Source: an uncultured bacterium
GTDB lineage: Bacteria; Desulfobacterota_D; UBA1144
Assembly: GCA_913050325.1 (NCBI GenBank)
Contig: CAJWZP010000004.1
Location: 1 to 64,000, forward strand
Reading direction: 5' to 3'
Length of the DNA stretch: 64,000 nt
The position numbers were made by a program, and so were the translations under genes. Position 1 is the stretch's first letter. Each line of letters starts with the position of its first letter. Under the pieces are notes generated by a model, which ran no database searches, had not been told where the DNA came from, and saw nothing but the letters and a program-made list of their open reading frames with translations. Shown here piece after piece: positions 50,026 through 59,781 of this stretch.

Positions 50026-51306
50026 TTATTCTTTAACAAAAATTAAACTTGTTCCCTTATCTTGATTAAAATAATTTAATGCCCATTTAATTAATACAGA
50101 AACTTTATTATCAAAGCCTATTAAAAAACATATATGAACGAATATCCATAAAATCCATGCTACAAAACCTTGAGCTTTCATATATCCTAAATCTGCAACG
50201 GCTTTATTTCTCCCAATAACAGCCAAACTTCCTTTATCTTTATAAGTAAATTCTTCAGAAAAATTATAGCCTTCAGCACGAGCTTTAATTAGTTTAGCAA
50301 CAAATTCACCAGCTTGCATAGCTACGGGTGCAACACCAGGTAAAAACTCATTATTTTTATCTTGAAATCTTGCCAGATCACCAATTACAAAAATATTATT
50401 ATATTTTGGTAGGGAAAAATCTTTCTTTACATAGACTCTACCTACTTTATCGACTTCAACATTAGCTGCTTCACTTAAGATCATGCCCCAAGCAGATGCT
50501 CTTACACCTGCACCCCAAAGTGTTGTTTTTGTCTCCAACACATGCCTTTGGCCTTTTTGTTCATATATTACAGTATCAGAGGTAATATCAACAACTTTTG
50601 AATTAGTCAAAACATTTACACCCATTTTTTCAAGATACTTTTTTGATATATCAGATAATTTATTCTCGAAAGTAGGTAAAACTTTGGGCAAAGCCTCAAT
50701 TAAATATATTTCACATTCCTTCTTAGTATCAATATTATGAAAATGTCCATCAAGAGTTTTAAAAGCTAAATCAGCCAATGCTCCGGCAAGTTCAACTCCT
50801 GTTGGACCCCCTCCAATAATGACAAAGTTTAACAGTTGCTTACGTCTCCCAGGATCAGTTTCATTTTCAGCCATCTCGAAAGCAGAAAAAATTCTTCTCC
50901 TCATTTCAAAAGCATCCTCAATAGATTTGAGGCCCGGAGCATGCTTTTCCCATTCATCATTTCCAAAATAATGATGGCTCACTCCAGTAGCAACAATCAA
51001 ATCATCATATCTAATTCTTGCATGGCTTTTTGTTTGAATGTATCTATTGTAAGGGTCAATACCATTAGCTATATCAAGTCTTACAGTTATATTTTTTTTG
51101 TCACCAAAAATAGATCGTACAGGGGCACTTATATCTGGTGCAGATATTGTCCCAGTTGCAACTTGATATAATAAAGGCTGAAAAAGGTGAAAATTTCTTT
51201 TATCTACTAAGGTTACTTCAATATCAGTATTAACGAATTGCTTAACTGCATATAGTCCACCAAAACCAGCACCAATGACAACCACATGATGTTTTTTCTT
51301 ATTCAC
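50026..51306 (-). CDS. ndh: Type II NADH:quinone oxidoreductase
   Basis: The 426-residue FAD protein shows two Rossmann motifs, VVIGAGFGGLYAVKQF and FVIIGGGPTGVELAGALADL, the FAD C-terminal site NIFVIGDLARF, the quinone-site helix GVAPVAMQAGEFVAKLI, and a C-terminal amphipathic/hydrophobic stretch (FVAWILWIFVHICFLIGF) for membrane attachment. It oxidises NADH and feeds the quinone pool without pumping protons. The N-terminal NFHLFQPLLYQVATG is typical. It sits between ileS and a PD-(D/E)XK nuclease. Confidence 0.93.
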   Translation of the reverse strand: MNKKKHHVVVIGAGFGGLYAVKQFVNTDIEVTLVDKRNFHLFQPLLYQVATGTISAPDISAPVRSIFGDKKNITVRLDIANGIDPYNRYIQTKSHARIRYDDLIVATGVSHHYFGNDEWEKHAPGLKSIEDAFEMRRRIFSAFEMAENETDPGRRKQLLNFVIIGGGPTGVELAGALADLAFKTLDGHFHNIDTKKECEIYLIEALPKVLPTFENKLSDISKKYLEKMGVNVLTNSKVVDITSDTVIYEQKGQRHVLETKTTLWGAGVRASAWGMILSEAANVEVDKVGRVYVKKDFSLPKYNNIFVIGDLARFQDKNNEFLPGVAPVAMQAGEFVAKLIKARAEGYNFSEEFTYKDKGSLAVIGRNKAVADLGYMKAQGFVAWILWIFVHICFLIGFDNKVSVLIKWALNYFNQDKGTSLIFVKE

Positions 51307-51330
51307 TTAAAATTATTATAACTTAAAAAA

Positions 51331-54042
51331 TTAAAGAATAAGTTGTTGATGGCATTTGAAGCATATATTTTTGTCTTCTAGTCCTCTATCAAAGCTGTAG
51401 TTCCAGCATCTTAGACATTTTGGAGCTTCGGTCTTGAGAACCTTACATTCCATTTCATCAACTCGATCTGTAGAAATATCTAATTCGGCAACCATTAGAA
51501 CTTTTTTAAGATTATTTAAATTTGCTGATAAAAATTCTTTTTCTATATCAGTTGATAAGATTAAAATTTTAGATTCTAAAGAGCTTCCAATGACTTTTTC
51601 TGCTCTTTTAAGCTCAATACTTTTTAGAAAAATACTTCGTAATTCCATTAGCCTATCCCATTTAGCTTCAATGTTATCATTTTTATAAGTATCTCTAGAA
51701 AGTGTTTCCTCAAAAATAGAAGATTCACTTTTATTAAAATATTTCCAAGCTTCTTCAGTTGTAAAAGATATTATTGGACAGAGCATTAGCGCTATTTCAC
51801 GAAAAATTATTGAAATTACTGATTGAGTAGATTTTCTCTCTTGTGATTTAGTAGAAAATGTATAAAGAATATCCTTTTGAATATCCAAATATATTGAACT
51901 TAATTCATTAGCTGTAAAATTTAATACTTTTGATATGCCCTGGTGAAATAGATTTTTTTTAAAACAATCTAAATAATCCTTTTTAAGTAGAGATAATTTA
52001 ATTAAAATCCATTGATCAATTTCCTCCATTTTATCAAAACTTATAGAATCTTTTTTTTGGAAATCACTTATGTTTCCTAATAAAAATCGAAAAGTATTTC
52101 TTAGTTTTTTATATTTATCTTTTATTCCATCTAGAATTGAATCTGACAATCTAACCTCAGATGAATAATCTTCTGAAGCAACCCATAGTCTTAAAATATC
52201 TGCACCACTTTGTTTTATTATTTTATCGGGCTCCACTACATTATTTTTAGACTTTGACATTTTTTGACCATTGTTATCAACCACAAAACCATGAGTTAAT
52301 ACTGCTTTATAAGGTGATATTGAATTTGATGCAACAGATGTTAGAAGACTACTTTGAAACCATCCTCGATGTTGATCATTACCTTCTAAATATAAATCAG
52401 CTGGATAACAATCTTCACTTAGAACAGTCTTCCAAGACGAACCTGAATCAAACCAAACATCTAAAGTATCATTTCCTTTTTTCAACTTTGGTGCCAAATG
52501 TTTATGTTCTTCAGGTAGAAAATATTCCACTTCTCTGTCCCACCATGAATTTGAACCTTCTTTTTTAAAGATATTAGAAATCTGATCTAATGTTTTATCA
52601 TTAATAAAAACATCATTAGATTCTAAAAAATAAAAAACAGGTATTGGCAGACCCCAAGATCTTTGTCTGGATATACACCAATCGGATCTTTCTTTAATCA
52701 TCCCAGATATTCTTTTTACTGACTGACTTGGAAACCATTTAACTTTTTCAATTTCTTTGAGAGCAATATCTTTGAATCTGTCTACAGATGCAAACCATTG
52801 GTAAGTTGATCTAAAAATAGTAGGTTTTCCAGTTCTCCAATCATAAGGGTACTTATGATTATAATCTTCCTTATAAAATAAATATCCTTCACGATCTAGT
52901 ATTTCTATTACTTTTTCATTTCCTTCTTTTAAAACATTAAGTCCTATCAAATCAGATGAAACATCATCTGTAAATTTTCCATATTGATCAACTGGAGAAA
53001 AAATATCAAGATTATTCTTGACTCCCGTATTATAGTCTTCAATTCCATGTCCGGGAGCAGTATGAACAATTCCTGTACCTGTATCTTTAGTAACATATTC
53101 AGCATTAAAAACTTTGCATTTTTCTTTTGATAGTGGGGACGAATAAACTAAATCTAACAAATCCTCTCCATTACATTCCATAAGCTCTTGGAAATTACAA
53201 TTTTTTTTATTTTGGATTTCTTGTGATAATTCTTTTTCAATAATTAAAATATCAGAGTTATCTTTATATAATCCATAAGTAAATTGACTATTGATTGATA
53301 CTGCTTTATTTGCTGGCAATGTCCAAGGTGTAGTTGTCCAAATAAGAAAATTGATTTTATCACCAAATTTAAAAATATTATTATTAGATGACTCTTTTAA
53401 TATTGGGAATTTAACATAAACACTTTTAGATATATGATCTTCAGGATATTCAAGTTCAGCCTCAGCTAAAGCAGTCTGCGAACTAGGACTCCAATTAACT
53501 GGCTTAAGTCCTCTATAAATATAACCTTTTGAATACATTTCAGAGAAAACTTTAATTTGATTTGCTTCAAAATCTGCATTTATTGTAAGATAAGGGTTGT
53601 CCCAATCAGAAATTACTCCTAGTCTAATAAATTCATGTTTTTGACTGTCAACAAATTTTAGAGCAAATTCATGGCACAACTTCCTAATCTCGGACTTGCT
53701 AATATCTTTTGATTTTAGCTTTTTTGTTACTTGATGCTCAATTGGTAATCCATGACAGTCCCATCCAGGTATATATCTTATAGATTTACCATTTATTGAA
53801 TTAAATTTTAATATAATATCTTTAAGAATTTTATTGAGGCAATGGCCAATGTGAATTTTACCATTTGCAAAGGGTGGTCCATCATGCAAAACAAATAATT
53901 CATCTGATTTTTTTTGTAAACAATTATACAGATTAATACTATTCCAATATTCAATAATTTTTGGTTCATTCTGAGGCAAACTTGCTCTCATTGGAAAATC
54001 TGTTTTCGGCAGATTTAATTTATCATTATAATCTTGGCTCAA
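51331..54042 (-). CDS. ileS: Isoleucine--tRNA ligase
   Basis: The 903-residue class I synthetase charges tRNA-Ile. The HIGH motif is FANGKIHIGHCLNK and the KMSKS motif is GQKMSKSKNNV. The editing domain includes the Thr/Thr-rich FLIWTTTPWTLPANKAVSI. C-terminal zinc cysteines are LRCWNYSFDRGLEDKNICFKCH. The start is TTG 54042, directly after the upstream gene stop (TAATTG). Essential translation gene, normal length. Confidence 0.96.
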   Translation of the reverse strand: MSQDYNDKLNLPKTDFPMRASLPQNEPKIIEYWNSINLYNCLQKKSDELFVLHDGPPFANGKIHIGHCLNKILKDIILKFNSINGKSIRYIPGWDCHGLPIEHQVTKKLKSKDISKSEIRKLCHEFALKFVDSQKHEFIRLGVISDWDNPYLTINADFEANQIKVFSEMYSKGYIYRGLKPVNWSPSSQTALAEAELEYPEDHISKSVYVKFPILKESSNNNIFKFGDKINFLIWTTTPWTLPANKAVSINSQFTYGLYKDNSDILIIEKELSQEIQNKKNCNFQELMECNGEDLLDLVYSSPLSKEKCKVFNAEYVTKDTGTGIVHTAPGHGIEDYNTGVKNNLDIFSPVDQYGKFTDDVSSDLIGLNVLKEGNEKVIEILDREGYLFYKEDYNHKYPYDWRTGKPTIFRSTYQWFASVDRFKDIALKEIEKVKWFPSQSVKRISGMIKERSDWCISRQRSWGLPIPVFYFLESNDVFINDKTLDQISNIFKKEGSNSWWDREVEYFLPEEHKHLAPKLKKGNDTLDVWFDSGSSWKTVLSEDCYPADLYLEGNDQHRGWFQSSLLTSVASNSISPYKAVLTHGFVVDNNGQKMSKSKNNVVEPDKIIKQSGADILRLWVASEDYSSEVRLSDSILDGIKDKYKKLRNTFRFLLGNISDFQKKDSISFDKMEEIDQWILIKLSLLKKDYLDCFKKNLFHQGISKVLNFTANELSSIYLDIQKDILYTFSTKSQERKSTQSVISIIFREIALMLCPIISFTTEEAWKYFNKSESSIFEETLSRDTYKNDNIEAKWDRLMELRSIFLKSIELKRAEKVIGSSLESKILILSTDIEKEFLSANLNNLKKVLMVAELDISTDRVDEMECKVLKTEAPKCLRCWNYSFDRGLEDKNICFKCHQQLIL

Positions 54043-54390
54043 TTATTTACCTGTTAAAACTTTATTCATATTATCATAGATTTTTCTTGAAAAAAGTGTC
54101 CATTGATCCCAGATATCATTATTATAGTTTTCTTGCTTAATAGTTTTTACCATTCTTAATCCATAATTTTCATTTGTTATTTCAATTTCATCATTATCAG
54201 ACAAGTTTTTACTGAATACTTTGCCTAGTTTTTGAATAATTTCTACATTTTTAACTTCTATATCTCTAAACTCAGTGATTAATAGTTTAACACCTCGTAT
54301 TTTTGAATCACCTGCCATCATTGTAGAGCCCATTCCCCATCCTTTTTTAGCTCTTGGAGTTTCCGCTCTAATTTGCATATCCATATTCAT
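54043..54390 (-). CDS. Hypothetical protein (115 aa) upstream of ileS
   Basis: The 115-residue soluble protein opens with MNMDMQIRAETPRAKKGWGMG and continues as a two-layer alpha/beta domain (GVKLLITEFRDIEVKNVEII, LRMVKTIKQENYNND). No family is recognised. Its stop directly precedes the ileS TTG, so ileS translation may depend on ribosomes ending here. Confidence 0.65.
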   Translation of the reverse strand: MNMDMQIRAETPRAKKGWGMGSTMMAGDSKIRGVKLLITEFRDIEVKNVEIIQKLGKVFSKNLSDNDEIEITNENYGLRMVKTIKQENYNNDIWDQWTLFSRKIYDNMNKVLTGK

Positions 54391-54450
54391 ATATTACACC
54401 TAATATTTTTATAATTTCATATAAAAAAAATACTATGATAGAGTAAGAAA

Positions 54451-55146
54451 ATGGAAAATGTAACCAAAATACTCTTTACAGGTTTAACAGGAAATCTTGG
54501 AAGAGACCTGTTAAAATTCTTTTTAGTCAAAGATTATGATATAACCACTACATACTTATATGGTTCTGAATTGAAACTTATTCCAAAGGAATATATTGAT
54601 AAAATAGATTTTTATAAATCAAATATATTACTAGAAAAAGATACAAATAAACTTTTAAAAGATTTTGATAAAAATAATAAAAAATTTGATTCAATTATTA
54701 ACCTTGTTGGTGGTTTTAGTTTTTCAAAAATAGAAAATTTAAAAATCGATGATTTTAAAAAAATGTTTGAAATTAATCTTTATACAGTTTTTAACATTTC
54801 AAAATATGCAAAAAATTTATTAAAGGATTCAAAAAATAAATCAATTATTAACATTATTTCACCATATGCTTTAAATCCAATTGAAGGTGTATCGTCTTAT
54901 GCAGCATCAAAAGCAGCTTTGTTAAGTTTTTCAAAATCATGTGCAATTGAGTATCATGATGTAAATATAAGAGTTAATTGCATTATGACTGATACATTAA
55001 ATACAGAAGCAAATAGAAAAGAAATGCCAAATGCCGACTTCTCACTCTGGGTAAAACCAGAAGAAGTTTTTAAATCCTTAAAATTTTTAATTTCGGAAAA
55101 TTCAAAGTTTATAAATGGAGATTACATAAAAATTGGAAAAGAATGA
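54451..55146 (+). CDS. Short-chain dehydrogenase/reductase (SDR)
   Basis: The 231-residue Rossmann protein has the cofactor motif FTGLTGNLGRDLLK (TGxxxxxG form), INLVGGFSFSK (NAG-like), NIISPYALNPIEGVSSYAASKAALLSFSKS with Ser, Tyr and Lys of the catalytic triad, and a C-terminal INGDYIKIGKE. It is a NAD(P)-dependent oxidoreductase of unknown substrate, a little short for the family. The end overlaps the lpd-like gene by 14 bases. Confidence 0.85.
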   Translation: MENVTKILFTGLTGNLGRDLLKFFLVKDYDITTTYLYGSELKLIPKEYIDKIDFYKSNILLEKDTNKLLKDFDKNNKKFDSIINLVGGFSFSKIENLKIDDFKKMFEINLYTVFNISKYAKNLLKDSKNKSIINIISPYALNPIEGVSSYAASKAALLSFSKSCAIEYHDVNIRVNCIMTDTLNTEANRKEMPNADFSLWVKPEEVFKSLKFLISENSKFINGDYIKIGKE

Positions 55147-56521
55147 TTTTGATATAACAATTCTGGGAGGTGGGCCAGGTGGATACACTGCAGCAATAGA
55201 GGCGGAGAGAATGGGTTTAAAAGTATTGTTGGTTGATAACAATAAAATTGGTGGAACCTGCTTACATAATGGTTGTATTCCTACAAAATCCCTACTTAAA
55301 TCAGCCGAATTGTATTGTGAAATAAAGAATTCATTAAATAAATCAATTACATCTGAGGATTTAAATTTTGATTTCGATACAATAATTGAAAATAGTAAAA
55401 AAAATGTAAAAAGATTATCCTCGGGTGTTGAACATTTAATATCATCAAAAGAGATAGAGTATGTTAATGGTTTTGGTTTTTTTAAAGATAAACATACTCT
55501 AATAGTAAGTGAAAAAAATTCAAAAATTGAAATTAAAAGTGATAAATTTATTATCGCAACAGGCTCTAAACCTTACCATCCCAGTGAATTTAAACCTGAT
55601 AATATAAATATCTATGATAGTGATGGGATTTTAAGTATAAAAAAATGTCCAGAAAGTATATTAATTATAGGTGGTGGTTACATTGGGATTGAATTTGCAT
55701 ATTTTTTTAATTCTTATGGGTCAAAAGTTACAATAGTAGAAAATCAAAAGAGTATTTTAGGAAATTTAGATAGCGATTTACTTGTTGATTTTAAAAAAAA
55801 TTTCAAAAGACAAGGTATAAAGATACTTGAAAATGCAAATATTAAAGAAATATATGAGAACGATTCAAATTTAAGGGTTGAGATAAAATGTGATGAAGAC
55901 ATAATTGATTCAAATTTTGAAAATATACTTGTTGCCACAGGTAGATTACCTAATACAAAAGATATAAATTTAGAAAAAATTGGTGTTATTTTAGATGACA
56001 GGGGTTTTATAAAAATAAATGAGAAATATCAATCAAATGTAGACAATATTTATGCAATTGGTGATGTTACAGGTGGTAAAATGTTAGCTCACAGAGCCTC
56101 TGATGATGGTATGAAAATAATAAACTCAATTTATAAAAATGAGATTTTTTCAATTTCCCATATTCCATCTTGCATATATTGTCAGCCAGAGATAGCATCT
56201 GTAGGTCTGACTGAAGAAGAAATAATGTCTAGTGGTATTGAATACAATAAATCAATATCAAATTTTAAAGGTAATGGAAAATCTATCGCACAAGGAGAAG
56301 TTAGGGGTTTTTGTAAAATTATGATTGATAAAAATTTGCAAATACTTGGAGCACATATAATAGGAAAAGGTGCAACAGAGATGATAAGCGAATTAAATTT
56401 AGTCATGTCCAATAACTTAACAATTAATGAAATAATAAAAACTATTCATCCCCACCCTACCTTATCAGAAATTATATTTGAATGTTGCTTAAATTTAATA
56501 GGGAGAACCAGACACGGATGA
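55133..56521 (+). CDS. lpd: Dihydrolipoyl dehydrogenase
   Basis: The 462-residue flavoprotein disulfide reductase has FAD motif ITILGGGPGGYTAAIEAERMG, redox cysteines in GGTCLHNGCIPTKSLLK, NAD motif ILIIGGGYIGIEFAYFFNSYG, and the interface His-Glu in TIHPHPTLSEIIFE. It regenerates lipoamide in 2-oxoacid dehydrogenase complexes or the glycine cleavage system, none of which is in this window. Start TTG 55133 lies inside the SDR gene. Its stop overlaps the M20 gene ATG (GGATGA). Confidence 0.92.
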   Translation: MEKNDFDITILGGGPGGYTAAIEAERMGLKVLLVDNNKIGGTCLHNGCIPTKSLLKSAELYCEIKNSLNKSITSEDLNFDFDTIIENSKKNVKRLSSGVEHLISSKEIEYVNGFGFFKDKHTLIVSEKNSKIEIKSDKFIIATGSKPYHPSEFKPDNINIYDSDGILSIKKCPESILIIGGGYIGIEFAYFFNSYGSKVTIVENQKSILGNLDSDLLVDFKKNFKRQGIKILENANIKEIYENDSNLRVEIKCDEDIIDSNFENILVATGRLPNTKDINLEKIGVILDDRGFIKINEKYQSNVDNIYAIGDVTGGKMLAHRASDDGMKIINSIYKNEIFSISHIPSCIYCQPEIASVGLTEEEIMSSGIEYNKSISNFKGNGKSIAQGEVRGFCKIMIDKNLQILGAHIIGKGATEMISELNLVMSNNLTINEIIKTIHPHPTLSEIIFECCLNLIGRTRHG

Positions 56522-57639
56522 TTAATAAAAAAAGATTAGTTAATACTTTTAAAGATTTAGTAAAAATTGATAGTATTTCACGTGATGAGAAAAAAGTAGC
56601 AGATTATATAATAAAAAAATTAAAGAAATTAAAGCTAAAGTATAAAATTGATAATTCAAATAAAAAAACTGGATCGAATACTGGAAATATTATTGTATAT
56701 AAAAATTATAATTCGAAACAAGGTGTTTATTTATTATCTTCGCATATGGATACAGTCGTACCAGGAATAAATATTAAACCAATAACCAAAAAAAAATATA
56801 TTACAAGTGCAGGAAACACAATATTAGGTGCAGATGATAAAAGTGGATTAGCAATTATTATAGAATTACTCGAGACACTTGTTGAAAAAAAGATTCCACA
56901 TTTAAATATTGAGGTTGCAATAACTACATGTGAAGAAATAGGATTATTGGGTGCAAAATTTCTAGATTATAAATTATTAAAATCTAAGTCTGGAATTGTT
57001 TTAGATAGTACAAGCCCCGACAGGTTAGTTATAAAAGGTCCATCATCTGATTATTTTTCTATAGAAGTTAATGGAATAGAAGCGCATTCAGGCATTAACC
57101 CAGAAAAAGGAATTAGTTCTATAAAAGTTGCTGCAGAAATTATTAATAAAATAAACATTGGAAGATTATCAAAAGGAACAACTTTAAATATTGGTAAAAT
57201 AGATGGTGGTTCTGCTATAAATATAGTTCCCGGTAAAACAACTATATTGTCAGAAATAAGAAGTCATGATGAAAGTAAAATAAAAAAAATCTTAGACAAA
57301 ATAAAAAAAGATATTTTAAAAATTGAGCATAAATATAAGAAAACTAATAAAAAATTTAGTATAAAATTTAAAAAAAATAGGATTTATGATTCGATAAATA
57401 TATCAAAAAATGAACAAGTAGTGAAGAGAATTTTAAAAGCTTCAAAAAAAATTAATTATTTAACTAGTACTGTAGAAACAGGCGGAGGAGCTGATGCTAA
57501 TTTTTTCGTTAAAAATGGTATTAAAACAGTTAACCTTGGAACAGGAATGAGAGAATTCCATACAATTAATGAAAAACTAATACTTGATGAATTCTTTACT
57601 TCAGCAGAAATTATCTATAACTTTTTTACTGATGTTTAA
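56518..57639 (+). CDS. M20/PepT-type zinc peptidase
   Basis: I start at ATG 56518 (MINKKRLVNTFKDLVKI), which overlaps the lpd stop; the longer track ORF begins inside lpd. The 373-residue protein has the M20 zinc ligands LLSSHMDTVVPG, TILGADDKSGLAI and AITTCEEIGLLGAK, and the dimerisation domain around EAHSGINPEKG. The family includes tripeptidase T and aminoacylases. The C-terminal ligand His is in REFHTINEK. It completes a three-gene operon with the SDR and lpd. Confidence 0.88.
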   Translation: MINKKRLVNTFKDLVKIDSISRDEKKVADYIIKKLKKLKLKYKIDNSNKKTGSNTGNIIVYKNYNSKQGVYLLSSHMDTVVPGINIKPITKKKYITSAGNTILGADDKSGLAIIIELLETLVEKKIPHLNIEVAITTCEEIGLLGAKFLDYKLLKSKSGIVLDSTSPDRLVIKGPSSDYFSIEVNGIEAHSGINPEKGISSIKVAAEIINKINIGRLSKGTTLNIGKIDGGSAINIVPGKTTILSEIRSHDESKIKKILDKIKKDILKIEHKYKKTNKKFSIKFKKNRIYDSINISKNEQVVKRILKASKKINYLTSTVETGGGADANFFVKNGIKTVNLGTGMREFHTINEKLILDEFFTSAEIIYNFFTDV

Positions 57640-58297
57640 ATAAATATTTTGCAATTTCATTATAATTATCAACAACTACATCTGCTAAGTTTAATTTACT
57701 AGAGTCAAAAGTATTTGTTATAGCTACACAATCCATGTTGGCTGATTTTGCTGATTTAATACCTCCTGGAGTATCCTCTATTACAACACATTCAGAACTT
57801 ATTATAGTATTTTGATCATTGATATTATCTAGTACTTTTAAATATGTTTCTGGATTTGGTTTTGAATTAGATACTTCATCAGCAGAAATTATAGTTTCAA
57901 ATAGGTTATAAATTCTATGCTTTTCTAAAATATTAATAATCTCATTTCTTTTTGCACCTGAACCTATAGCTAAAATAAAATTGATGGATAATTCTTTAAT
58001 TAATTTAATTACTCCGGGAAATATTTTAGCATTATCCATTAATTTTAATTCAAAGAAATTATTTTTTTCGATAATCATATCTTTAATCTCTTTATCTGTA
58101 ACCATTATATTATTGTCGTGAAAAAAGTTTTGAAAAACTGCCTTATCATCAAATGATATATATTTCTTATAATATTCTTCTAATGTCATTAAAGAATTAA
58201 ATTTTTTGATTATAAAATTAAAAGCAGCAAAATGTTCACTTTCCGAATCTAAAATGACTCCATCGAAGTCAAAAATAACTAATTTATATGATGTCAT
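57626..58297 (-). CDS. HAD hydrolase, phosphoglycolate-phosphatase-like
   Basis: I start at the ATG of MTSYKLVIFDFDGVILDSE. The 223-residue protein has motif I VIFDFDGVILDSE, motif II AIGSGAKR, motif III SNSKPNPETYLKVL and motif IV VVIEDTPGGIKSAKSA. The cap domain is typical of the beta-phosphoglucomutase/phosphoglycolate phosphatase group. Substrate cannot be set. It is convergent with the M20 peptidase gene, 14 bases overlapping. Confidence 0.87.
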   Translation of the reverse strand: MTSYKLVIFDFDGVILDSESEHFAAFNFIIKKFNSLMTLEEYYKKYISFDDKAVFQNFFHDNNIMVTDKEIKDMIIEKNNFFELKLMDNAKIFPGVIKLIKELSINFILAIGSGAKRNEIINILEKHRIYNLFETIISADEVSNSKPNPETYLKVLDNINDQNTIISSECVVIEDTPGGIKSAKSANMDCVAITNTFDSSKLNLADVVVDNYNEIAKYLFKHQ

Positions 58298-58370
58298 TAT
58301 TAACATAGTAATTATAAAATCTACAATTGCATAGCTTTAATTAATAAAAAAAAAGCATATAATTTATAAT

Positions 58371-59351
58371 ATGTTTAACAGGAACCGTAAATTAAGAAAA
58401 AATCAATCTATAAGAGATTTGGTACAAGAAACCAATATTTCTTTAAATGATTTAATTTGCCCAATCTTTTTAATTGATGGAAAAAATAAAACTGAAGAAA
58501 TTAGCTCAATGAGTGGAATTTATAGAAAAAGTTTAGATTTACAATTAATTGATATTCAAGAAATGGTATCTTTAGGGATTAAAAGTATAATTTTATTTCC
58601 TTCAATTAGTAAATCAAAAAAAACAAAAGATGCTAGAGAAGCTTTAAATCCATCAGGTTTGATACCAAAATCAATTAAATCAATAAAAAGAAAATTTCCA
58701 AATATTGTTGTTATATCTGATATTGCTTTAGATCCATATAATTCTGATGGTCACGATGGAATTTATAAAGATGGGATTATTTTAAATGATGAAACAGTTA
58801 AAATTTTAACTAAACAAGCACTTCTTCATGCAAAGTCTGGAGTTGATTTTGTATCTCCATCAGACATGATGGATGGTAGAATATTTGAAATAAGAAACAG
58901 TCTCGATAAAAATGGTTTTGAATATACTGGAATAATTTCATATTCTGCAAAATTTGCATCATCACTATATGGTCCTTTTCGAGATGCACTAAACTCAGAA
59001 TTAAAACAAGGTGATAAAAAAACTTACCAAATAAACCCAGCCAATTCACGTGAAGCTTTGAAAGAAATCATAGATGATGAAAGTGAAGGAGCAGACATGG
59101 TTATGATAAAACCGGCTTCCTTATACCTTGATATTATTCATCAGGCGAAGAATTTGACTTTATTGCCGATAGTAGCCTATCAAGTCAGCGGTGAATATTC
59201 AATGATAAAAACTGCAGGAGATGAAAAGTTTATAAATTTAGATGGTGCGATACTTGAGTCCCTGTTATCAATTAAAAGAGCTGGTGCAGATTTAATAATA
59301 TCTTATTTCACATACTATTTAGCTAAAAATAAATTAGTATCTAACTCTTAA
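58371..59351 (+). CDS. hemB: Delta-aminolevulinic acid dehydratase (porphobilinogen synthase), Mg-type
   Basis: The 326-residue enzyme condenses two 5-aminolevulinates to porphobilinogen in haem and B12 synthesis. Active-site lysines are in SYSAKFASSLYGPFRDA and MVMIKPASLYLDII. The loop that carries zinc cysteines in some species reads ISDIALDPYNSDGHDG here, the cysteine-free Mg-type. It starts with FNRNRKLRKNQSIRDLVQET. Convergent with the EamA gene, 11 bases overlapping. Confidence 0.94.
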   Translation: MFNRNRKLRKNQSIRDLVQETNISLNDLICPIFLIDGKNKTEEISSMSGIYRKSLDLQLIDIQEMVSLGIKSIILFPSISKSKKTKDAREALNPSGLIPKSIKSIKRKFPNIVVISDIALDPYNSDGHDGIYKDGIILNDETVKILTKQALLHAKSGVDFVSPSDMMDGRIFEIRNSLDKNGFEYTGIISYSAKFASSLYGPFRDALNSELKQGDKKTYQINPANSREALKEIIDDESEGADMVMIKPASLYLDIIHQAKNLTLLPIVAYQVSGEYSMIKTAGDEKFINLDGAILESLLSIKRAGADLIISYFTYYLAKNKLVSNS

Positions 59352-59781
59352 TATAGTCACTATAATTTAATACAAAAACTCCAACTATAATCAAAATTGT
59401 ACCAATTACCTTTTCAATCGTAATTTCTTCTTTTAAAAAAAGATATCCATAGAAACAAGTAAAAAGTGGATAAGTTGCAGTTAAAGGTACAATCTTAGAT
59501 GCTGAACTACCAACCAGCGCGTTAAAATATAAATATATTCCAATTACTGCTAAAATACCTGGAATAACTATTAACATTAAATTTTTAAATGATAGTGTAC
59601 TTAACTGATTAAAATTTGTTGATGTCAGAAAAAAAGGCAGAATCATACATGTAATAATTACAAACCTTACAACTAATACAAAAATTGGATCTAATTCTTT
59701 TAAACTGATTTTTTCAAATATCGGGGCAAGACCCCAAACAGCTGCAACTATAAAAGCTAAAAAATTTGGATTATTCAACAT
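59341..59781 (-). CDS. Single-domain EamA/DMT membrane protein
   Basis: The 146-residue protein has five membrane segments (about residues 6-18, 30-53, 64-83, 94-111, 120-140) and one EamA domain, half of the usual ten-helix transporter: AFIVAAVWGLAPIFEKISL near the start and FLKEEITIEKVIGTILIIVGVFVL at the end. It may work as a dimer, as in small multidrug transporters. Substrate unknown. Its start overlaps the end of the HAD gene by 7 bases. Confidence 0.82.
   Translation of the reverse strand: MLNNPNFLAFIVAAVWGLAPIFEKISLKELDPIFVLVVRFVIITCMILPFFLTSTNFNQLSTLSFKNLMLIVIPGILAVIGIYLYFNALVGSSASKIVPLTATYPLFTCFYGYLFLKEEITIEKVIGTILIIVGVFVLNYSDYIKS

Noticed and set aside
50836-51171. 111-aa plus-strand ORF inside ndh
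   Set aside because: Shadow of the NADH dehydrogenase gene; no ribosome site or domain.
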